NCBI GenBank assembly: GCA_031548875.1
Contig: JAVBQQ010000034.1
Span: forward strand, 1 to 19,623
Direction of reading: 5' to 3'
From: JAAYCI01 sp031548875
Lineage (GTDB): Bacteria > Bacillota > Clostridia > Oscillospirales > Ruminococcaceae
Length of the DNA: 19,623 nucleotides
Below are positions 15,406 through 19,623 of the stretch, piece after piece. The notes under the pieces are model-generated. The model had not been told where the DNA came from. It did not search any database and saw only the letters and a program-made list of their open reading frames with translations. The translations under genes were made by a program, and so were the position numbers. Numbering within the stretch: position 1 is the first letter of the stretch; each line of letters begins with the position of its first letter.

Positions 15406-16814
15406 TTCAGCAGCTCCATCGCCTGTGCGGGCGGCGCGCCGGCGGCCAGCGCCTGCACGGCCTTCGCGCCGGGGTTGCCGCCTACGTACAGTGCCCCGCT
15501 GAGCGCCCCGCCCTTGAAGAGCAGCTTGCGGTACGCGCCGGTCTGCTCGTTCTGGTAGAGGATGCTCTCGGGTGCGTCGCCGGTGACGGCCCCCACGCTG
15601 AACAGCGAGAAGCCGGGCACCTCGAAGAAGGTAGCGGGCACAAAGGGCTTGTAAGGTGCAGAGGTGTCCCCCGCCATGGCGGCGCCGGCTGTGGCGCCCA
15701 TGCCCGAAGCCGCCCCGGCCATGGCCTGCACCTTTCCGCCGAACTCCGCGCAGTCGCCCGCGGCAAAGATATCCGGAACGCTTGTGCGCATGAACTCGTC
15801 TACTACGATGCCCCGCCCGAGCTCCAGGCCCAGCTGGCCGGCGAGGGTGGTTTCGCTGCGCACGCCCAGGCTTGCCAGTACGAGGTCGGCCGGCAGGGTG
15901 CTGCCGTCGGCCAGCGTCACGCCGCCCGCCTCGGCGGATACCACGGACGCCCCGGTGATGAGCGTGATGCCCAATTTCTCCAGCTTTTCGCGCAGCATCA
16001 GCGAGACGGTCTCGTCCGTCTGCAGCGGCAGGATGCGTTCGGCAAGCTCCACCACGGTGACATGGCAGTTCCGCTGGCGCAGCGCCTCGGCGGCCTCCAG
16101 CCCCAGGATGCCGCCGCCCACCAGCACCACACGGCTGCCCGGTTTTGTGCGGGCCAGTTTTTCGGCGTCTTCGTAGTACCGTAGCGAGAGGACGGGCACC
16201 GCCCCCTCCTCGCTGCGCACAGGGTTGAAGGGCAGCGCGCCGGTGGCCAGCAAGAGTTTCGTGTAGGGAAGGCTCTCGCCGCCGGCCAACGCGACGGTCT
16301 TGGCGGCGGCGTCCACGGCGGCGGCCTGCGCGCCCAGCCGCAGCGTGATGTCGTTTTCGGCGTAGTAGCAGGCATCTTCCAAAAACAGGTTTTCCAGCGA
16401 GAGGCCGTCGGCCACCACGTCGCACAGGGCGGGGCGGTTGTAGGGCAGGTGGCTTTCGCCCCCTACGATGGTGATGCCGGCAGTCTTGTTGCGCTGACGG
16501 ATGGCTTTGGCGGCCGCCAGGCCGGCCAGCCCCCCGCCGATGATGAGGAAGCTGTCGTCGGTGTCCAGGCGGGCGGCATCCGCTTCGGCGTCCAGCCTTT
16601 GGAAGGCGCTTTCGGGCGCGCCGCACACCGGGCAGGGCACGGGGGGCGCGTCGCCTTCGAACACCTGGCCACACACAGTGCACAACCAGCGGGCGGGGCC
16701 GGCCTGCACCACCTCTTCAAAGGCGTTTTCGGGCGCGCCGCACACCGGGCAGGGTACGGGCGGGGCGTCTCCCTCGAATACCTGGCCGCAAACGGTGCAT
16801 CTCCATTGTTTCAT
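15402..16814 (-). CDS. NADH:rubredoxin reductase-like flavoprotein with two N-terminal short rubredoxin domains
   Basis: A 470-residue fusion. Residues 1-35 and 40-75 are two short rubredoxin-like domains with C-x2-C-x12-C-x2-C spacing (Cys6/9/22/25 and Cys45/48/61/64), the compact rubrerythrin-type iron site rather than classical rubredoxin spacing. The remaining ~390 residues form a pyridine-nucleotide disulfide oxidoreductase fold: FAD loop IIGGGLAGLAAA, NADH loop VVLVGGGILGLEAAEAL, and the second FAD motif VPDIFAAGDCAEF. There is no CxxxxC redox disulfide, as in NADH:rubredoxin reductase and BenA-type reductases. Known: NROR passes electrons from NADH to rubredoxin, which feeds flavodiiron proteins. 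Inference: internal electron transfer from FAD to the attached Rd domains, then to FprA (17220-18422). ATG start with AAGGAGG 6 nt upstream. Stop overlaps the next gene. Confidence 0.93.
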   Translation of the reverse strand: MKQWRCTVCGQVFEGDAPPVPCPVCGAPENAFEEVVQAGPARWLCTVCGQVFEGDAPPVPCPVCGAPESAFQRLDAEADAARLDTDDSFLIIGGGLAGLAAAKAIRQRNKTAGITIVGGESHLPYNRPALCDVVADGLSLENLFLEDACYYAENDITLRLGAQAAAVDAAAKTVALAGGESLPYTKLLLATGALPFNPVRSEEGAVPVLSLRYYEDAEKLARTKPGSRVVLVGGGILGLEAAEALRQRNCHVTVVELAERILPLQTDETVSLMLREKLEKLGITLITGASVVSAEAGGVTLADGSTLPADLVLASLGVRSETTLAGQLGLELGRGIVVDEFMRTSVPDIFAAGDCAEFGGKVQAMAGAASGMGATAGAAMAGDTSAPYKPFVPATFFEVPGFSLFSVGAVTGDAPESILYQNEQTGAYRKLLFKGGALSGALYVGGNPGAKAVQALAAGAPPAQAMELLK

Positions 16815-16881
16815 GGTGGGCCTCCTTGCTGTATAAAGAGCATGTGGCTGCGGGCGCGCAGCGCCCGGGACAAACGAGAAG

Positions 16882-16931
16882 AACAGGCCGCTGCAACTAA
16901 CGGGGCTTTCCCGTATTTGCAGCGGCCTGTT
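16882..16931 (-). terminator. Long hairpin between the rubredoxin and reductase genes (terminator or attenuator)
   Basis: 15-bp perfect stem (16882-16896 with 16917-16931; arm AACAGGCCGCTGCAA) enclosing a second 5-bp hairpin (16900-16904 with 16910-16914). On the - strand it is followed by CTTCTCG, a poor T tract; on the + strand by TTG. It lies 30 nt after the 38-residue rubredoxin gene, so it probably ends or reduces that transcript before the reductase gene. Confidence 0.65.
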
Positions 16932-16961
16932 TTGCGTAACCGCTTCGCGTCGGGCCGGCTT

Positions 16962-17078
16962 TTAGCCGGTGACTTCCTCGAAGTTCTCGGGGCCGCTGGC
17001 GCCGCACACAGGGCACGGATCGGGCGGGGCATCCCCTTCAAACTCGGCTCCACAGATCAAACAACGCCATTTCTTCAT
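16962..17078 (-). CDS. Stand-alone short rubredoxin (rubrerythrin-type Rd domain)
   Basis: A 38-residue iron protein, small enough to be easily overlooked. Sequence starts MKKWRCLICGAEFEGDAPP and ends GPENFEEVTG. Four cysteines at 6, 9, 22 and 25 give C-x2-C-x12-C-x2-C, the same compact spacing as the two domains fused to the reductase encoded just downstream, and the EFEGDAPPDPCPVCGA core is nearly the same. A classical rubredoxin is about 52 residues with a much wider gap, so this is the rubrerythrin/desulforedoxin-like form. Known: such domains carry one electron at a FeCys4 site. Inference: soluble electron carrier between the reductase and FprA. ATG start with GTGAGG 8 nt upstream; own promoter at 17121-17149; hairpin at 16882-16931 follows. 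Confidence 0.9.
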   Translation of the reverse strand: MKKWRCLICGAEFEGDAPPDPCPVCGASGPENFEEVTG

Positions 17079-17120
17079 GCTGGTCGCCTCACTTTGCTGT
17101 AAATTTGGGTCACGGGACAT

Positions 17121-17149
17121 TGTATACGAACCCCCGAAGGAGGTTGTAA
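17121..17149 (-). promoter_or_regulatory. Probable promoter of the small rubredoxin gene
   Basis: On the - strand: -35 TTACAA (17144-17149), 17-nt spacer, -10 TATACA (17121-17126). The spacer contains a 7-bp inverted repeat, AACCTCC/GGGGGTT (17139-17145 with 17129-17135, one T.G pair), that could be an operator or a hairpin on transcripts coming from fprA. The 50 nt between this and the fprA stop show no clear terminator. Confidence 0.55.
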
Positions 17150-17219
17150 CCGGATGGGTGAAAGACTGCCGGGAATGAGCCCGAACGGATGTTGTTTACA
17201 AACTCCGCGCTCTACTGTT

Positions 17220-18422
17220 TCAGCCACCCTGCATGGCGGCGGCGAAGTCCTCGCCGAACTTTTGGGCGGCGGCAAGGTCGTCTGCACTGGGTTTCAGCCG
17301 CACGCGGATGCCCGGCAACGGCAGGTTCATGCGCAGCTGCTCCAAGCGGGTGGTGATGTTGTGCACCGCTTCGCCGCTCCAGGCGTAGGTGCCGAACGCG
17401 CCGGCAAACTTGCCCTTGTGGATGACGGGGTTCAGCCCCACCATCACCTCGTAGATGGGGGGCAGCGCGTCGCCCACCAGCGTGGGGCTGCCCAGAAGAA
17501 GGCCGTCGGCCTCGGCCGCGGCGGCCTTGGCCTCGTCCATTGAATCGGTGACGAGGTTGTACAGCTTCACCCGGTGGATGCCCCCGTCCTGCAAGCCCTG
17601 CTGGATGGCCTCGGCCAGCATGCGGGTGTACCCGTAGGCGGACACGTAGATGATGGCGACGTCCGGCCCATCCTTTTTTGCAGGGGCGCACCAGGCGCGG
17701 TACTGCTCGATGAGGGCGGGAATGTCTGCCCGCAGCACGGGGCCGTGCCCGGTGCCGATGAAGCGGACGTCCAGATCCTTTATCTTGTCCAGCGCGTTCA
17801 GGATGTGCGGGTTTTTATACGGGCCCATGATGTTGTCGAAGTAGTATTTGTAGGCCCGCTCGAAGTAGTCGCTATCGGTGATAAGGTCGTTGAAGATGCG
17901 GTCGTCGGCGTCGTGGCAGCCGAACACGTCGCAGGTGAACAGCGCGCCCATCTCGGGGATGTGGGTGAACATCGTGTCCGGCCAGTGCAGCATGGGCGTG
18001 CTGTAAAAATGCAGCGAGGCGCCGCCGATGTCGATGACGTCCTTCTCGGTGACCACCCGGTGCGGGAAGGGCTTGTTAAGGATCTCTTTGAGGAAGGTGA
18101 TGGCCGTGCCGCTGCCCAGCACGGTGGCGTTGGGCGCAATGGCCAACAGGCGTTCCAGGCAGCCGGAGTGGTCGGGCTCGGTGTGGTTGGCCACGATATA
18201 GTCGATCTCGGCGGGGTTGCACACCTCGCGGATGTTGGCAAAAAATTCGCCGCAGAAGGGGTCCTTCGACGTTTCGAACAGGACGGTCTTTTCCTTCCCG
18301 CGCACGATGTAGGCGTTGTAGCTGGTGCCGCGTTCGGTCGTCATGACAATGTCGAAGACGCGCAGGTCTTTGTCCAGCACGCCCACATAATAAATATTTT
18401 CCGCAGCCTGGATGGCGCCCAT
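17220..18422 (-). CDS. fprA: FprA-type flavodiiron protein (class A)
   Basis: A 400-residue cytoplasmic O2/NO reductase. N-terminal metallo-beta-lactamase-like domain (1-245) with a complete diiron ligand set: His80, Glu82, Asp84 (in NHTEPDHSG, with His85 next to it), His146 (PMLHWPD), Asp165 (FTCDVFG) and His226 (GTGHGPV). C-terminal flavodoxin domain (about 252-400) with the FMN phosphate loop VSAYGYTRMLA and the GSPTLVGDALPP segment. Length and two-domain layout fit class A; there is no fused rubredoxin, so electrons must come from a separate donor. The nearby short rubredoxin and Rd-reductase genes fit that role. Known: FprA of acetogens and clostridia reduces O2 to water, and NO in some cases. 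ATG at 18420-18422 with GGGAGGG 7 nt upstream; strong promoter at 18479-18507. Confidence 0.97.
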   Translation of the reverse strand: MGAIQAAENIYYVGVLDKDLRVFDIVMTTERGTSYNAYIVRGKEKTVLFETSKDPFCGEFFANIREVCNPAEIDYIVANHTEPDHSGCLERLLAIAPNATVLGSGTAITFLKEILNKPFPHRVVTEKDVIDIGGASLHFYSTPMLHWPDTMFTHIPEMGALFTCDVFGCHDADDRIFNDLITDSDYFERAYKYYFDNIMGPYKNPHILNALDKIKDLDVRFIGTGHGPVLRADIPALIEQYRAWCAPAKKDGPDVAIIYVSAYGYTRMLAEAIQQGLQDGGIHRVKLYNLVTDSMDEAKAAAAEADGLLLGSPTLVGDALPPIYEVMVGLNPVIHKGKFAGAFGTYAWSGEAVHNITTRLEQLRMNLPLPGIRVRLKPSADDLAAAQKFGEDFAAAMQGG

Positions 18423-18478
18423 GGCGCATCCCTCCCGTCAATGTTTTTTGTGTCGTTCCACAGTCCGAAGCACAGCCC

Positions 18479-18507
18479 ATTATACCAGAGGCCGTGCGCT
18501 AAAACAA
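18479..18507 (-). promoter_or_regulatory. Strong SigA-type promoter of fprA
   Basis: On the - strand: -35 TTGTTT (18502-18507), 17-nt spacer, perfect -10 TATAAT (18479-18484) preceded by TGG, an extended -10. It is the closest consensus promoter in the window and predicts a leader of about 50 nt before fprA. Confidence 0.88.
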
Positions 18508-18534
18508 GCGAAATAGGGCGGGCGCTGCGCCGCT

Positions 18535-19167
18535 TCAGCGCGGGGGCGCGCCCTGCTTCGGCGTACTGAACGCAAGCCAGACGGCGACGAAAACGCCCAG
18601 CGTGAACAGGTGGGCCCCCAATGTGAAGCCAAAGACGAAGCCGGCGTAAAAATCCCCCGCGTAGGCGAACAGGCTTGGAATCTGCAAAAGGCAGGCCGTC
18701 GCGGCCAGCGGCAGGGCCACCTGTGCCAGGACGGAAAGCCTGCGCCGCCCCTGTGCGCGCAGCAGGGCGCCAAAACCGATGCCCAGGAAGATGAAATAGA
18801 GGGCCTGCAGCAGATAGAACACCGCCCCGCAGACGAGCAGGGGGGTGGACCAGCTGGCGGGCGCCCCGGGGAAGAAGATCATGACGCCCGACAGCACCAC
18901 CAGCACGAGCGCAAGCGGGCCCGTACCGGGCAGGAAGGTCCTGGCGGGGGTTTCGCCGCGGGCGGCGTCCGTTTCCGTTTGGGGGCGGGCGGCGGTGGCC
19001 CGCTGGATCTTTTGCAGCGCGCGCACGCCGTTGAACAGGAGCAAAAAGCCCACCGGGTCCATCAGGAGGTCGATGTCCAACACGGCCAGCCGGAAGAAGA
19101 CGAACACGAAGCCGACCAGCAGGATGCCCACGGCGATGCGGCGCATGCTGTTGTCCGCGCCGGTCAT
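18535..19167 (-). CDS. Hypothetical polytopic membrane protein
   Basis: A 210-residue protein of unknown function with about six hydrophobic segments (approximately residues 8-30, 35-52, 84-99, 108-136, 146-170 and 174-202). A hydrophilic loop, rich in Arg, Thr and Ala, lies between the second and third (about 53-80). An acidic motif in the early part (LDIDLLMDPVGFLLLFNG) resembles small uncharacterised Clostridia membrane proteins, but I do not recognise a named family. The ATG at 19165-19167 overlaps the TGA of the upstream gene (ATGA), so translation is coupled. The C-terminus ends shortly before the fprA promoter on the same strand; I see no terminator between them. Confidence 0.8.
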   Translation of the reverse strand: MTGADNSMRRIAVGILLVGFVFVFFRLAVLDIDLLMDPVGFLLLFNGVRALQKIQRATAARPQTETDAARGETPARTFLPGTGPLALVLVVLSGVMIFFPGAPASWSTPLLVCGAVFYLLQALYFIFLGIGFGALLRAQGRRRLSVLAQVALPLAATACLLQIPSLFAYAGDFYAGFVFGFTLGAHLFTLGVFVAVWLAFSTPKQGAPPR

Positions 19168-19622
19168 TGGTTTTTCAGGAAGTCTTCAAAGCTTGCAAAC
19201 TTTTGGGCGGAGCTTGAGCGGCTCACGACCTTCAGGGCGCTGTCTTCGGCAAGCTCTTCTTCGGAAAAGTCGAAGACGCCGTTCTCGTTCTTGGGGATGG
19301 CGGGCACCTTTTGCTCCCTGCCCGGCTGCTGGCCCTGTTTCTGCTCACCGGGCGCGCCCGGTTTTCCGCGGCCGCGGTTTCCGCGGCGCTTTCTGCTGCG
19401 GCTCATGTCTGAATCTCCTTCGTCTTGTGTTTGGGGCTGCGGCTGTTCGGCCGAAGACGGAACGACCGCCTTTGCGCGGCCGGGCGCAACCATGGCGGGC
19501 GGCTGTGTGGCAGGCGGCGCGGCCGCGCTCCACACCGGGCGCTTGGTGATGATGGCCTTGCCGCCGGTGAGGTTGTCGTACGGGTCGAAAGGTGCGGGCC
19601 CTCGGCCGCGGCCGGCCCCCTT
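19164..19622 (-). CDS. Hypothetical low-complexity protein, 3' part (5' end outside window)
   Basis: The frame is open to the right edge, giving at least 152 residues. It has an upstream segment PFDPYDNLTGGKAIITKRP, an Ala/Pro/Gln-rich linker, a strongly basic block (SRSRKRRGNRGRGKPG), a Gln/Gly-rich stretch, and an acidic then amphipathic tail (FDFSEEELAEDSALKV, ASFEDFLKN). The basic RG-rich part could bind RNA; this is inference only. Alternative start: an internal ATG at 19404-19406, with AAGGAG 8 nt upstream, would give a separate 80-residue protein, MSRSRKRRG to FLKNQ. The lack of any stop between the two parts leaves both readings open. Its TGA overlaps the ATG of the membrane protein downstream. 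No family recognised. Confidence 0.6.
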   Translation of the reverse strand, partial: KGAGRGRGPAPFDPYDNLTGGKAIITKRPVWSAAAPPATQPPAMVAPGRAKAVVPSSAEQPQPQTQDEGDSDMSRSRKRRGNRGRGKPGAPGEQKQGQQPGREQKVPAIPKNENGVFDFSEEELAEDSALKVVSRSSSAQKFASFEDFLKNQ

Positions 19623-19623
19623 T

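Noticed and set aside
16602..16799. Near-identical tandem segments as assembly duplication
   Set aside because: The two copies differ at about ten silent positions, so they are a genuine diverged domain duplication rather than an artefact.

Overview
The window looks like a chromosomal segment of a GC-rich, strictly anaerobic Clostridia member, probably gut-type Oscillospiraceae/Ruminococcaceae. The reasons are an electron-bifurcating type [FeFe] hydrogenase, a CIRCE/HrcA-controlled hrcA-grpE-dnaK-dnaJ operon in Firmicutes order, a Gram-positive type DnaK, a flavodiiron/rubredoxin oxygen-defence set, strong AGGAGG-like ribosome sites and frequent TTG starts. The taxon is inferred from gene content only. 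No mobile element, CRISPR array, rRNA or tRNA was found.

Layout. 1-2690 (+): 3' end of the NADH/flavin subunit gene of the hydrogenase (hydB/hndC-like), a 139-nt spacer that folds into a four-way-junction RNA, the catalytic subunit gene (hydA/hndD-like) and a terminator. 2722-2795: a 74-nt long-hairpin element touching the stop codon of a convergent membrane acyltransferase gene (2794-3783, -). 3862-9039 (-): complete class I heat-shock operon, with promoter and CIRCE at 8981-9039 and a strong terminator at 3862-3900. 9081-9877 (-): HD-domain hydrolase gene with a structured, transcribed 3' region and terminator. 10148-12012 (+): M3-family oligopeptidase with promoter and terminator. 12101-13181 (-): AraC-family regulator with a long structured leader. 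13201-14729 (-): polysaccharide flippase. 14818-18507 (-): YgjP-type metallohydrolase, NADH:rubredoxin-reductase-like flavoprotein with two N-terminal short rubredoxin domains, a separate 38-residue rubredoxin and an FprA-type flavodiiron protein. 18535-19622 (-): a polytopic membrane protein translationally coupled to the 3' end of an unidentified low-complexity gene that runs off the window.

Functional logic. The hydrogenase recycles NADH and reduced ferredoxin to H2. The fprA, rubredoxin and reductase genes form a likely electron chain, NADH to flavoprotein to rubredoxin to flavodiiron centre to O2 or NO, which would protect oxygen-sensitive enzymes such as the hydrogenase. The chaperone operon is the usual protein-folding stress unit.

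The least explained sequence is RNA-level: the four-way junction between hydB and hydA, the long-stem element at 2722-2795, the structured region 9114-9304 and the AraC leader. The most unusual protein is the reductase with a tandem rubredoxin duplication.
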